A DNA stretch of 64,000 nt. Source: Planctomycetota bacterium. Lineage in GTDB: Bacteria; Planctomycetota; Phycisphaerae; Phycisphaerales; SM1A02. A program made the position numbers and the translations under genes. The DNA lies in assembly GCA_016872835.1 (NCBI GenBank), contig VGYX01000013.1:1-64000 (forward strand), read 5' to 3'. The notes beneath the pieces were generated by a model. It was not told the DNA's origin and did not search any database. It saw only the letters and a list, made by a program, of their open reading frames with translations. Positions 1 through 7,842 of this stretch are shown here, piece after piece (the first letter of the stretch is position 1; each line of letters opens with the position of its first letter).

Positions 1-73
<73 letters not shown>

Positions 74-107
74 TTCACGCTGCGGCTTGTCGAGGCATCT
101 CACGCCG

Positions 108-113
108 TACCCT
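108..113 (+). promoter_or_regulatory. TANNNT -10 box for a leaderless start (GNAT gene)
   Basis: TACCCT lies 7 nt before the ATG at 121, and no Shine-Dalgarno is present between them. A transcript started from this -10 box would begin at or next to the start codon. Confidence 0.45.
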
Positions 114-120
114 CCCGCGC

Positions 121-627
121 ATGCCCGTCACCGTCCGCCCCATCACCCCGCACGATCTCCCCGAGATCCGCGCCGAACTCAACACCCACTGGCACGACAC
201 GCGCATCTGGTCCCTCGGCCACTGCCACCAGGCCGACGCGCTGCCCGGCTTCGTGGCCGAGGCGAACGGCACATTTGCCGGCCTGCTCACCCTGAACATG
301 GACCCCGGTGGCTGGCAATGCGAGGTCATCACCCTCAGCAGCCGCGCCACCGCACCCGGCATCGGTGCCGCGCTGCTTTCCGCCGCCGAGTCGCACGCCC
401 GCACCGCCGGCTGCCGCCGCATCTACCTCACCACCACGAACGACAACTCGCGCGCGATCCGCTTCTACCAGCGCCAGGGCTGGCGCTTCGCGGCGCTGCA
501 CAAGGGCATCGTGGATCGCGTTCGAAAGCTCGTTCCCGACCTGCCGCTGCTGGGCCACGACGGCATCCAGATCCGCGACGAGATCGAGTTCGAGCGCTGG
601 TTCATGGATGACTCGCCCGCGACGTGA
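121..627 (+). CDS. GNAT family N-acetyltransferase
   Basis: A 168-aa single-domain GCN5-related acetyltransferase, predicted to move an acetyl group from acetyl-CoA to an unknown amine. The N-terminal beta strand (VTVRPITPHDLPEI) is typical. Residues 78-90 (TAPGIGAALLSAA) form the acetyl-CoA pyrophosphate-binding turn, and residues 107-121 (NDNSRAIRFYQRQGW) are the classic motif B near the C-terminal half. The open frame extends upstream into the tRNA, so the ATG at 121 is chosen; a TACCCT -10-like box 7 nt before it supports this. The gene stands alone, followed by an opposing cupin gene. The substrate cannot be told from the sequence. Confidence 0.85.
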   Translation: MPVTVRPITPHDLPEIRAELNTHWHDTRIWSLGHCHQADALPGFVAEANGTFAGLLTLNMDPGGWQCEVITLSSRATAPGIGAALLSAAESHARTAGCRRIYLTTTNDNSRAIRFYQRQGWRFAALHKGIVDRVRKLVPDLPLLGHDGIQIRDEIEFERWFMDDSPAT

Positions 628-656
628 CGCACGCGCATCACACGCCGCAATCGCAC

Positions 657-1115
657 TCACCCACCCGGCTCCCACCCCTCCGGCGCGAGCCTGAACCCGC
701 GGAACTCGAACCCCGGCGCCACCACGCAGCCGACCAGCGACCACGCACCCGTCGAGCGCGCCGCCTGCCACGCGTGCGCCGGCACCGTCGCCTGAGGAGA
801 CTGCCCTTCAGCGACATCGATGCCCAGCAGGTGCGTCTCGCGCGTTCCCTCACCTTGCGCACCATGCGCGATCGAGAGTTCAAGCGGCGCGCCACCATGC
901 CAGCACCACACCTCGTCGGCGTCCACCTGATGCCACGCACTCACCTCGCCCGCCTGCAGCAGGAAGAGCACACTGGTGCAGGCGTCTCGCTCTCCCGCGT
1001 CACCTGAGGCTCGGACACGCGAGTCACTTCGAAAGGTCTCGCGGTAATGACCCCCTTCCGGGTGCGGCTTGAGTCGCAGACGCTCGATCATCTCGCGGGC
1101 AGCCCATCGTTCCAT
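657..1115 (-). CDS. Cupin superfamily protein, DUF985 (Cupin_5) family
   Basis: A 152-aa small cupin. It starts with a helix typical of DUF985 (MIERLRLKPHPEGGHYRETF), where HPEGGxYRE is the hallmark. The double-stranded beta-helix follows with SVLFLLQAGEVSAWHQVDADEVWCWHGG and a late GCVVAPGFEF strand. Members of this family are suspected sugar or nucleotide-sugar epimerases or small-molecule binders, but no function is established. A longer frame reaches 1160; the ATG at 1115 is preferred because TATCTT sits 6 nt upstream (leaderless arrangement) and because family members start at this helix. The gene is convergent with the GNAT gene, with a 29-nt gap. Confidence 0.8.
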   Translation of the reverse strand: MERWAAREMIERLRLKPHPEGGHYRETFRSDSRVRASGDAGERDACTSVLFLLQAGEVSAWHQVDADEVWCWHGGAPLELSIAHGAQGEGTRETHLLGIDVAEGQSPQATVPAHAWQAARSTGAWSLVGCVVAPGFEFRGFRLAPEGWEPGG

Positions 1116-1121
1116 GGGCGC

Positions 1122-1127
1122 AAGATA
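1122..1127 (-). promoter_or_regulatory. TANNNT -10 box for a leaderless start (DUF985 gene)
   Basis: Read on the minus strand, TATCTT lies 6 nt before the ATG at 1115. No ribosome binding site fits between the two. Confidence 0.45.
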
Positions 1128-1174
1128 GGGCGAGCGACTGCGCCCCATGGGGCCGGCCACACGTCAGCGGCAAT

Positions 1175-1384
1175 TCAACCCGCCTGACGCATGATCTCGT
1201 CGATCATGTCGAGTGCCATCGACTCCCCAGGTCTCGACACGCATCCCTCAGGATGATCGAAGGTCCATCGGGCCTCCGGTTCTCCCGGAGGCGGCTGCTC
1301 TCCCGTGGACCTTGTCACTTTCGCCGCACCTTCGGATGGCGGAGCGAATCCACGGCTGCAGATTTCTGTGGCGCGTCGTTTCAT
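1175..1384 (-). CDS. Small hypothetical protein with a strong ribosome binding site
   Basis: A 69-aa protein, rich in Arg, Pro, Glu and Gly, with no membrane segment and no family I recognise. It ends in an amphipathic stretch (MALDMIDEIMRQAG). What argues for a real gene is a perfect AGGAGG (1393-1398 on the minus strand) exactly 8 nt before the ATG, which is one of the best Shine-Dalgarno sites in the window. The gene is 59 nt upstream of, and co-directional with, the DUF985 cupin gene. Function unknown. Confidence 0.55.
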   Translation of the reverse strand: MKRRATEICSRGFAPPSEGAAKVTRSTGEQPPPGEPEARWTFDHPEGCVSRPGESMALDMIDEIMRQAG

Positions 1385-1661
1385 GTGAGATTCCTCCTTG
1401 AAACCCCAGGCGTCACGATCCGTCTCGACCCCGATCGCACACCATAAGATTCAAACCCCGGCGAAGAGAACGGCCATGCCCGATTTCCATGCCGTCATGC
1501 GACCCATGAAGCACCTCACCGAGCACCTCTGGGCCGTGGGAGGCGATCTTCTGCGGGGAGGTGACCCCATCCGCCGCAAAAGGGCGGAACTTTGAAGGAT
1601 CCCCGCCTCACTTTGTGCCGAATAATCCACAGATAGCTGTGTGGGAACCGAGGACCTTGGC
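1385..1661. other. Intergenic region between divergent genes
   Basis: A 277-nt gap between the small minus-strand gene and the RCC1 gene. It holds the AGGAGG of the minus-strand gene (1393-1398), an overlapping AT-rich spot ACCATAAGAT (1441-1450) that reads TATGGT on the minus strand and TAAGAT on the plus strand, and a possible 39-codon frame at 1476-1595. I see no clear hairpin or repeat. Confidence 0.5.
1476..1595 (+). CDS. Possible 39-aa small ORF
   Basis: The ATG at 1476 is preceded by GAAGAG (1463-1468) with 7-nt spacing and, further up, by TAAGAT (1445-1450), which could act as a -10 box. The product would be basic (ending RRKRAEL) with no recognisable domain. It may be leader or untranslated sequence for the RCC1 gene. 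Support is only the local signals, so confidence is low. Confidence 0.2.
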   Translation: MPDFHAVMRPMKHLTEHLWAVGGDLLRGGDPIRRKRAEL

Positions 1662-3662
1662 ATGCATGTGAACCAGATCCGACTTGCGGCCTCCGTGCTC
1701 AGCATTGGCGTGCTGACCAGTGCCGCGTTCTGTGACCAGCCCGCGACCACCATCGCCGCCTGGGGCCTCTCCGACTTCAACCAGATGCGCCTGACGGGCG
1801 CCGTCGACATCGCGGGCGGCAGCGGCCACAGCATGGCGATCCGTGCCGACGGTTCACTGGTGTGCTGGGGTTACTCCGACCCATACACCTGCTTCGACCC
1901 AGCGCTCCTGAAGAATGTCCGGAGCGTCTCCGCGAACACGATCACGACGGTCATCGCCCACGACGACGGTTCGGTCTCCTACATCGGCTACATCAGTCCG
2001 AGCCTCAAGCCCCCGACCGACCTTGTGAATGTCGACCGGGTCCGCATCGGCAACGCGTATGGACTCGCGATCCTGAAGGACGGTTCGCTACGTGCGTGGG
2101 GATCCAACTCGAGTGGCCAGACCGCCATTCCCTCGGATCTCGGAACTGTGCGCGATGTCGCGGCAGGCTATTCCCACTGCGTGGCGATCCGCCAGGACGC
2201 CTCGGTCGCGGCGTGGGGCGCCAACACCTATGGCCAGTCCACGGTGCCACCTTCACTCGGACCCGTGCGCGGCGTCGTCGCGGGCATGAGCCACTCGGCT
2301 GCCCTGCGTGACGACGGCACCGTGATCGCCTGGGGTTCCAACGCGGACAAGCAGTGCACAGTTCCCGCGGACCTCGGTTCCGTGACGCAGCTCGCGTCGC
2401 ATTCATCCGCGAAGGAAAACATCGCGCTCCGATTCGATGGAACAATCGCATGGTGGGGCGACCCTGGGTCCTACGCGCAATATCTGCCCGCGGGCCTTCG
2501 GCCGGCGACCAAGATCGCCATGGGGCAATCTCACGCACTCGCGCTTCACGCCGACGGCACCATCACGGCGTGGGGCTGGAGCGGCAACGGCCAATGCGCC
2601 ACCGGCTCCACGCGAATCCCTGACAAGATGGTCGCGCGCGGAAGCGTGGGCTTCAGCGTGTTCGCGGACGGCTCGCTCGAACACTGGGGCAACGCCAACA
2701 GATCCTTCAGTAGCGCAACAGCGGCCCCAGCCATTCCCGCCGACATCGGACTCGTGGATTCGATCGCGATCGGCTCCTCCCACTTCGTGGCCGTCCGCAA
2801 GAACGGCTCCGTCCGTTGCTGGGGCCGCAACTCCAGCGGCCAGTGCACCCCGCCCGTCGGCCTGACTAGTGTGGTGGAGGCCGCCGCAGGTGGCAACCAC
2901 TCCCTCGCAAGGCGAGCGGACGGAACGATCGCACAGTGGGGCGCGTTCCTCCCCAACCCGCCAGCGACGCTCTCCACGGCAACCGCGATCGCCGCCGGCA
3001 AGGGCTTCTCGCTGGCGAACCAGCCCAGCGGAACGGTGGTCGGTTGGGGCGACTTTTCCCCCCCCGCCGCGCAGGTGCCAGCGACGGCCACGAACGTCAT
3101 CGGCATGGCGGCGGGCATGGAGCACGCGCTTGCACTCCGGCAGGATGGCACGGTTGTCGCGTGGGGCCGGAACGACTACGGACAGACCACGGTTCCTGCA
3201 GGCCTCACGGCCATCACGCAGGTCGCCGCTGGCGACGAGCACAGCCTTGCGCTGCGCTCCGATGGCACCGTGGCGGCGTGGGGCAGCAATTGCGGATCGC
3301 TCGGGTGCGGCACGAATCAGAGCATCGTGCCAGCATGGGTCCGCGGCGTCCGGATGGTGCTCGGCGCCGGCGGGCAGTCCATCGTGGTGATGGACCGCAA
3401 CGACTGTGACAACGACGGGCGTGACGACCCGTGGCAGATCCGGACCGGCGAGCTCGACCTGAACATGAACGGGCAGCTCGACGACTGCGAGCGCAGCTGG
3501 GGCGACATGGATGTCACCGGCGAACTTGACAATGCCGACCTGTCCCTGCTGCTGCTGGACTTCGGCCCCTGCCCTGGCTGCCCCACAGATCTCGACGGCA
3601 ACGGCACGGTCGACTTCAGCGACGTGGCGCTGCTCATGCTGAGTTTCGGATCCGTCGGCTGA
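1662..3662 (+). CDS. Secreted RCC1-repeat protein with C-terminal dockerin-like domain
   Basis: 666 aa. The first ~24 residues form a signal peptide (basic NQIR, then LAASVLSIGVLTSAAFC). About a dozen RCC1-type blades follow, each 40-50 residues long and marked by a V-x-x-WG strand and a HS(L/M)A(L/I)R-x-DG turn; they should fold into one or more beta propellers. After residue ~575 come acidic calcium-type loops (DCDNDGRDD, DLNMNGQLDD) and a dockerin-like pair (DMDVTGELDNADL and DLDGNGTVDFSDV), a frequent tail on exported proteins of Phycisphaerae. An upstream GTG at 1641 is in frame, but the ATG at 1662 is chosen: it has GAGGA 7 nt upstream and gives a clean signal peptide. The ligand is unknown. 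Confidence 0.85.
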   Translation: MHVNQIRLAASVLSIGVLTSAAFCDQPATTIAAWGLSDFNQMRLTGAVDIAGGSGHSMAIRADGSLVCWGYSDPYTCFDPALLKNVRSVSANTITTVIAHDDGSVSYIGYISPSLKPPTDLVNVDRVRIGNAYGLAILKDGSLRAWGSNSSGQTAIPSDLGTVRDVAAGYSHCVAIRQDASVAAWGANTYGQSTVPPSLGPVRGVVAGMSHSAALRDDGTVIAWGSNADKQCTVPADLGSVTQLASHSSAKENIALRFDGTIAWWGDPGSYAQYLPAGLRPATKIAMGQSHALALHADGTITAWGWSGNGQCATGSTRIPDKMVARGSVGFSVFADGSLEHWGNANRSFSSATAAPAIPADIGLVDSIAIGSSHFVAVRKNGSVRCWGRNSSGQCTPPVGLTSVVEAAAGGNHSLARRADGTIAQWGAFLPNPPATLSTATAIAAGKGFSLANQPSGTVVGWGDFSPPAAQVPATATNVIGMAAGMEHALALRQDGTVVAWGRNDYGQTTVPAGLTAITQVAAGDEHSLALRSDGTVAAWGSNCGSLGCGTNQSIVPAWVRGVRMVLGAGGQSIVVMDRNDCDNDGRDDPWQIRTGELDLNMNGQLDDCERSWGDMDVTGELDNADLSLLLLDFGPCPGCPTDLDGNGTVDFSDVALLMLSFGSVG

Positions 3663-3726
3663 TCCCTTCAGCACGCCCGCCCGCGAAGTTGCCTGAGCCG
3701 ACTTCGCCTCTCCGAAGGAAAAGACG

Positions 3727-3764
3727 CCGAGGAAGCGCCAAGACGCGCTTCCTCGGTTCATTTT
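3727..3764 (+). terminator. Rho-independent terminator after the RCC1 gene
   Basis: A perfect 11-bp stem, CCGAGGAAGCG (3727-3737) with CGCTTCCTCGG (3746-3756), has an 8-nt loop and is followed by TTCATTTT. It lies 64 nt after the RCC1 stop codon and just before the promoter of the next gene. Confidence 0.85.
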
Positions 3765-3781
3765 CGCGCCACCGTCTGCGT

Positions 3782-3787
3782 TACGCT
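3782..3787 (+). promoter_or_regulatory. TANNNT -10 box for a leaderless start (chagasin gene)
   Basis: TACGCT lies 7 nt before the ATG at 3795. The terminator of the previous gene ends 17 nt upstream, so the lipoprotein gene needs its own promoter here. Confidence 0.5.
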
Positions 3788-3794
3788 TCCGCCC

Positions 3795-4319
3795 ATGACC
3801 ACCCGTGCCCTCACGCCCCTGCTGCTCAGCGGCCTGCTTCTCGCCTCGTGCCGCAGCGGCGAGGACCAGCCGACCACGCTGTCCGGCCGTCCCGCCATCA
3901 GCCCGATGCGACGCGTCACCTGCCGCATCCGGGAGGAAGTCACCGGCGACGGCAAGAACGGCACCGACATCGTGATGCTGGACAAGTCCACCGCCACAAC
4001 GTTGAAGGTCGGTGACACGCTGCGGCTCGAGCTGAAGGCGGCATCCGGCACCGGCTTCCAGTGGGCCTTCGTGGGAAGTGATGCGGATCCATCCGCGACG
4101 ACCAGTCCCTTGCGCGCCGACTTCGACTGGAAGAAGGGTCAAGGCAAGGTCGAGCCGCTCGAGCCCGGCATGCCAGGCGGACCTGCGCTCTGGATCTTCG
4201 AGTTCAAGGCCTCGAACGCAGGCACGATGATCCTGCACTTCGCGCTGGGACGCCCATGGGAGAAGAACGCCCCTGCGGACACGCGCCAAATCACCGTCAC
4301 CGTGACTCCGAAGAGCTGA
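3795..4319 (+). CDS. Chagasin-type (MEROPS I42) cysteine protease inhibitor lipoprotein
   Basis: A 174-aa lipoprotein with signal peptide and lipobox LASC (lipidated Cys19), so it should be anchored in a membrane facing outward. Residues ~65-172 match the chagasin immunoglobulin-like fold. The three inhibitory loops are visible: GTGFQW (85-90, the family's NPTTGF/YxW loop), GMPGGP (125-130, the GxGG loop) and RPWE (153-156). Chagasins block papain-family proteases by inserting these loops into the active-site cleft. No partner protease is next to it. It could protect the cell from its own or foreign C1 proteases; that role is inference. Confidence 0.85.
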   Translation: MTTRALTPLLLSGLLLASCRSGEDQPTTLSGRPAISPMRRVTCRIREEVTGDGKNGTDIVMLDKSTATTLKVGDTLRLELKAASGTGFQWAFVGSDADPSATTSPLRADFDWKKGQGKVEPLEPGMPGGPALWIFEFKASNAGTMILHFALGRPWEKNAPADTRQITVTVTPKS

Positions 4320-4326
4320 GCTGGTC

Positions 4327-4686
4327 TCAGTCGCGATCGGGTCGACCGGGTCCGTTCTTCGGACCACGCTCCGGTCCGCCGTCCCGCGAGCCATCCGGAC
4401 CGCGATCCGGGCCACCGCGCGACATGCCCTGCATCATCGGGCCAGGTCCGTCGCTCGGAGGGCCCATCGGAGGTCGCATGTCGCTTCGCTGCATCATCAT
4501 GGCGGCTGCACGGCCGCGCATCTCACGCCGATCGCCGCCCTTGCCGATCGCGATGCCGATCAGAAGAAGCAGCGCACCCAAGGCGATCAAAAGCCCAGTC
4601 CGGATGCGGCTGACACGCTTCTCCAGCGTGGCAAGGCGGTTCTCGCAGCAGATCGAGGCGTTGCAGGCGGGGGTGGTGTCGCTCAT
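4327..4686 (-). CDS. Small single-pass membrane protein with N-terminal heptads and Gly/Pro-rich tail
   Basis: 119 aa. A short Cys-bearing start (PACNASICCENRLATLEKRV) leads into an amphipathic heptad segment, then one transmembrane helix (GLLIALGALLLLIGIAIGK, ~34-52). A highly charged, low-complexity tail follows, made of repeated GP, RGP, MRPPM and DRD units. The ATG at 4686 is chosen over an upstream start because AAGGAG (4696-4701, minus strand) is 9 nt before it. The RLATLE-plus-helix layout resembles the start of the protein encoded at 13647-14162. The gene converges on the chagasin gene, with only 7 nt between stops. Function unknown. Confidence 0.65.
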   Translation of the reverse strand: MSDTTPACNASICCENRLATLEKRVSRIRTGLLIALGALLLLIGIAIGKGGDRREMRGRAAAMMMQRSDMRPPMGPPSDGPGPMMQGMSRGGPDRGPDGSRDGGPERGPKNGPGRPDRD

Positions 4687-4886
4687 GAGGTGTTGCTCCT
4701 TCGGCAATCCAACCATTGTCCCCACGATGGATTGCACAGCGAGTGAAAAATGCCGGCGAATGGAACGTCGGGGCGGCAGGTCGAAACCGGCCCACGCGAT
4801 CCATTCCCGCGATTTCTTCCACGATCCTCGGGGCGAACGAGGGCCGGATGGCCGATTTCAGGTGAGGATCCGCCCTGCACGCACGC

Positions 4887-5633
4887 ATGAGCCCTGAACC
4901 CGCCCCATCTCTGTTCACGCTGGACGCGATGCAGTTCTTCGGCCGCGTGGCCACGGACTACGAGGCCATGTTCGCGATCCGCCTTGCCAATATGAAGGGC
5001 CTTCGCGTGCTCGATTGTCCGTCCGGACCAGGCTCGTTCGTGTCCGAGGGACATGCCGCGGGCGTCCGTGTGATCGGCGTGGATCCCTTGTACGCGCAGC
5101 CTCTTGACGCGCTGGTGCAGCGAGGCTCGGAGGACGTTCACAACACGATCTCTCGCATGCGCGCGAACGCGTCGCGCTTCGCCGACATCGACCTGGACGC
5201 CTATGCCCACAGCAAGTTGCGCGCACTGGCACGCTTCGCGAGCGACTTCGAGCAGGGCTCGATCGATGGCCGCTACGTCACGGCTTCATTGCCCAATCTG
5301 CCGTTCGCGGATCGCGAGTTCGACGTCACGCTCTCCGCACACCTGCTCTTCACGTACAGCGATCCCGCGAGCGGCGGCCTGCTGCCCGACTCGCCCTTCA
5401 CGCTGGCGTGGCACCAGACCGCGGCGGACGAACTGATGCGGGTCAGCCGGCGCGAACTTCGCCTCTACCCCACCACCACGCGATCGCTTCGACCCTGCCG
5501 ACACCCCTACGCCGAGGCGATCGCAGACCGCTTCCGTAGCCTTGGACACGGGGTGCGATACGAGCCAAGTTCATTCGCACGCGGCAACCACAAGGACGAC
5601 ACGCTGAACGCATGCCTGGTGATCCAGCGCTGA
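4887..5633 (+). CDS. SAM-dependent methyltransferase-like protein
   Basis: 248 aa. Residues 39-51 (LRVLDCPSGPGSF) are motif I of a class I methyltransferase, with a Pro-Ser variant of the Gly-rich loop, and Asp66 (RVIGVDP) is the acidic residue expected to bind the SAM ribose. Residues ~146-160 (PFADREFDVTLSAHLL) correspond to motif IV. This divergent group lacks a substrate signature I can read. It appears to be the first gene of a two-gene unit: the esterase gene begins 10 nt after its stop. No ribosome binding site is obvious at the ATG. Confidence 0.7.
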   Translation: MSPEPAPSLFTLDAMQFFGRVATDYEAMFAIRLANMKGLRVLDCPSGPGSFVSEGHAAGVRVIGVDPLYAQPLDALVQRGSEDVHNTISRMRANASRFADIDLDAYAHSKLRALARFASDFEQGSIDGRYVTASLPNLPFADREFDVTLSAHLLFTYSDPASGGLLPDSPFTLAWHQTAADELMRVSRRELRLYPTTTRSLRPCRHPYAEAIADRFRSLGHGVRYEPSSFARGNHKDDTLNACLVIQR

Positions 5634-5643
5634 GGAGCTCTCG

Positions 5644-6513
5644 ATGCAGTGGACGATCCCGATTCTTTTCATGACACTTACGCAAGCCACCCCGGCTCCA
5701 GCGCCTACCCCACCACCGGTGCAGGTACCCGTCCCTGCGGCCCCCGCCGCGAACGAGGCCGTGGTGCTCCCCGCCTGCATGGTGCCCGTGCCTCGGCCCG
5801 ACGGCGCAGACGGACGGCAGGATGAGGTGCTTCGCCGCGTGCGCGAGGCCAAGGCCCCCGTGCGCGTGGTCTTTCTGGGCGACAGCATCACCCAAGGTTG
5901 GGAGGACGCTGGCGCCGCCGCGTGGGAGCGCGACTTTGCGCCGCTGGGTGCGCTGCAGATCGGCGTGGGCGGGGATCGCACGGAACATGTGCTGTGGCGA
6001 CTGGAGAAGGCGCCGCTGACCGCGCTGGATCCCCGAGTCATCGTGCTGATGATCGGCACCAACAACGCCAGCACTGGCCGAGACAGCGGCGAGCTGATCG
6101 TGCGCGCGGTGCGCGCGGTGGTGGACACGCTGCTGACGCAGTGTCCACGGGCTCGCGTGATCGTGCTGGACCTTCCACCACGCGGGCAACGGATGAATCC
6201 ACTGCGCGGACTGGTGCTGCAGGTGAATCAGGCGCTCTCGCAGGTGCCGTGGAACGATCGTGTCTCGTTCCTGCGCGTGGGCGACGAGTTCGTGCGCGGC
6301 GACGGCTCGCTGGACGAGGCCGCGATGCCCGACTTCCTGCACTTCTCGCCGGCCGGGTACGAGCGCTGGGCGGGGTCGATCAGGCCGGCGGTGTCTTCGG
6401 CGCTGGCGGGACACGCGCCCCACCCGACGCATCCTTCGATGGCTGCGCCGCCTCCGGCACCGGTTCCGGCGGCGCCACCTGCTGCCACTGCGACGCCGCG
6501 AACAGGAACTTGA
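5644..6513 (+). CDS. Exported GDSL/SGNH-family hydrolase
   Basis: 289 aa. A short hydrophobic start and a Pro/Ala-rich linker (to ~50) suggest export. The SGNH blocks are all present: block I GDSI with nucleophile Ser81, block II around GVGGDRTEHVLWR (107-119), block III GTNN (138-141), and block V with Asp230 and His233 (PDFLH). The block II form is typical of planctomycete lipase/acylhydrolase proteins related to the platelet-activating-factor acetylhydrolase beta/gamma group. GAGGAG (5632-5637) lies 6 nt before the ATG. The Pro/Ala-rich C-terminal tail (after ~255) overlaps the 3' end of the opposing esterase gene by 134 bp. The ester substrate is unknown. Confidence 0.85.
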   Translation: MQWTIPILFMTLTQATPAPAPTPPPVQVPVPAAPAANEAVVLPACMVPVPRPDGADGRQDEVLRRVREAKAPVRVVFLGDSITQGWEDAGAAAWERDFAPLGALQIGVGGDRTEHVLWRLEKAPLTALDPRVIVLMIGTNNASTGRDSGELIVRAVRAVVDTLLTQCPRARVIVLDLPPRGQRMNPLRGLVLQVNQALSQVPWNDRVSFLRVGDEFVRGDGSLDEAAMPDFLHFSPAGYERWAGSIRPAVSSALAGHAPHPTHPSMAAPPPAPVPAAPPAATATPRTGT

Positions 6514-7378
6514 GCGTTCGTCCCAGTCGCGCCGACCAGCTCGGCTCGTCGTGCCGACCACCCGGCACCACCTCGGCATGCAGGCGTGTGCCACAGGTCG
6601 GCCGTGCCGCGGCCTCGAACGATCGCAGCGCATCGGCGAGGCCCGCGCGCTCACGGTCGCCCATGTCCACCCAGAGTCGGCAGAGATCGGGTGTGCGGAC
6701 CCTCCACCGCTCGATCACCGCACCCTTGTTCCACCACAGGCTTGGGCTCACGGCGGCCACGCAGCCGAAGGTCTCCGCATGCCGCTCGGCCGCGGCCAGC
6801 GAGATGATCCCGCCAAGACTGCTGCCCATGATCGCCGTGCTCTCGCGGCCCGGCAGCGTGCGATAGTTCGAGTCGATGAAAGGCTTGAGTTCACGCACGA
6901 TCCAATCCAGATAGCGCGCGCCCTGCCCGCCACGACCTTGCGGCTTGTTGTCGCCGCGCGCCTCCTCCATGTCCTGATCGGGCGTGTAGTCGGCCACGCG
7001 CTCCGGCGTGTTCCAGATGCCCACGATGATCACCGGAGGAATCTCGCCACGGAGGATCGCGTCGGTCGCCACCTCGTCGGCGTGCCATTCCCGCCCCAGA
7101 AACGCGGTGGCCGGATCGAACGCGTTCTGCCCATCGTGCATGTACAGCACCCGGTAGCGGCGCGACGCGTTCTCGGGCAGCGTGTAGCCAGGCGGCAACC
7201 ACACCGACACATGGCGTGGCAGAAGTCCGTCGGCTGCCGCCGATCGCATGTCCCGATGGATCCGCAGTTCGCCGGTCACGCCAGGCCTTCCGGCCAGTGA
7301 CTCCGCCGGAGGCGCGGGCACGGGCTTGGGCGGGTCGGCGGCAAGCACCATGGACAGCATCGACGCAACGACGATCAT
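6380..7378 (-). CDS. Exported alpha/beta-hydrolase esterase (PF00756, enterochelin esterase/esterase D type)
   Basis: 332 aa. A signal peptide (first ~14 residues, ending VLAADPP) precedes a Pro-rich linker. The esterase fold shows VSVWLPPGY, VLYMHDGQNAFD (77-88), the nucleophile elbow GSSLGG with Ser187, an acid in LWVDMGDRE (~238-241) and His276 in GGRHDEPSW. The start is the ATG at 7378 because upstream residues would spoil the signal peptide. The last ~45 residues, rich in Pro and Ala, are encoded antisense to the tail of the SGNH hydrolase gene. Relatives cleave iron-siderophore esters, acetyl-xylan or other esters; which one applies here is unknown. Confidence 0.85.
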   Translation of the reverse strand: MIVVASMLSMVLAADPPKPVPAPPAESLAGRPGVTGELRIHRDMRSAAADGLLPRHVSVWLPPGYTLPENASRRYRVLYMHDGQNAFDPATAFLGREWHADEVATDAILRGEIPPVIIVGIWNTPERVADYTPDQDMEEARGDNKPQGRGGQGARYLDWIVRELKPFIDSNYRTLPGRESTAIMGSSLGGIISLAAAERHAETFGCVAAVSPSLWWNKGAVIERWRVRTPDLCRLWVDMGDRERAGLADALRSFEAAARPTCGTRLHAEVVPGGRHDEPSWSARLGRTLKFLFAASQWQQVAPPEPVPEAAQPSKDASGGARVPPAPKTPPA

Positions 7379-7401
7379 GCCCGCACTGTACCCCCGAGCC
7401 G

Positions 7402-7407
7402 TAGCAT
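7402..7407 (+). promoter_or_regulatory. TANNNT -10 box for a leaderless start (AhpD-like gene)
   Basis: TAGCAT lies 6 nt before the ATG at 7414, inside the 35-nt gap separating it from the divergent esterase gene. Confidence 0.45.
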
Positions 7408-7413
7408 GCCCGC

Positions 7414-7785
7414 ATGCCACGACGCACCATGAAGCAGTTCCGCGAGGAGCGCGCACAGGGCCAGAAGCTGGTGATGGATTGCGACCATCTGGGCATCAAG
7501 CGATTCTTCCGACTCGACGCCGCCGCCTACGAGGATGGCGCCCTTCCCGGCCGCACCAAGGAGTTGATGGGGCTTGTGGCCAGCGCCGTGCTGCGCTGCG
7601 ACGACTGCATCGACTATCACCTGGAACAGGCGGTGAAGACGGGCTGGTCTCGCGAGGAGGTCCATGACGCGCTGAATGTGGCGCTGGTGGTCGGCGGAAG
7701 CATCGTGATCCCGCACCTGCGCAGGGCCTTCGCCAGCCTGGAGGAACTGCTGGCCGAGCGCGCAGCCGGTACGCTTCCTGCCTGA
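7414..7785 (+). CDS. Carboxymuconolactone decarboxylase/AhpD-like protein
   Basis: A 123-aa all-helical CMD-fold protein. It has the AhpD-type redox signature: Glu50 (RTKELMGL), Cys62 and Cys65 (CDDC) and His69 (IDYHL). This arrangement lets AhpD use a CxxC pair for alkylhydroperoxide reduction or thiol relay. The length is normal for single-domain members. The leaderless start follows TAGCAT by 6 nt. No AhpC or other peroxidase partner is nearby. A role in thiol-linked oxidative defence is likely from the motif but unproven. Confidence 0.85.
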   Translation: MPRRTMKQFREERAQGQKLVMDCDHLGIKRFFRLDAAAYEDGALPGRTKELMGLVASAVLRCDDCIDYHLEQAVKTGWSREEVHDALNVALVVGGSIVIPHLRRAFASLEELLAERAAGTLPA

Positions 7786-7842
7786 AAATCTGCTCGTCGC
7801 GTGACCTTCGTCTCGACCTGCTCGAACACCTCCGACCCCACG

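Noticed and set aside
2403-4415. 670-codon open frame on the minus strand opposite the RCC1 gene
   Set aside because: It is antisense to a well-supported gene, has no recognisable domain and crosses a terminator. Long antisense frames are a side effect of high third-position GC.
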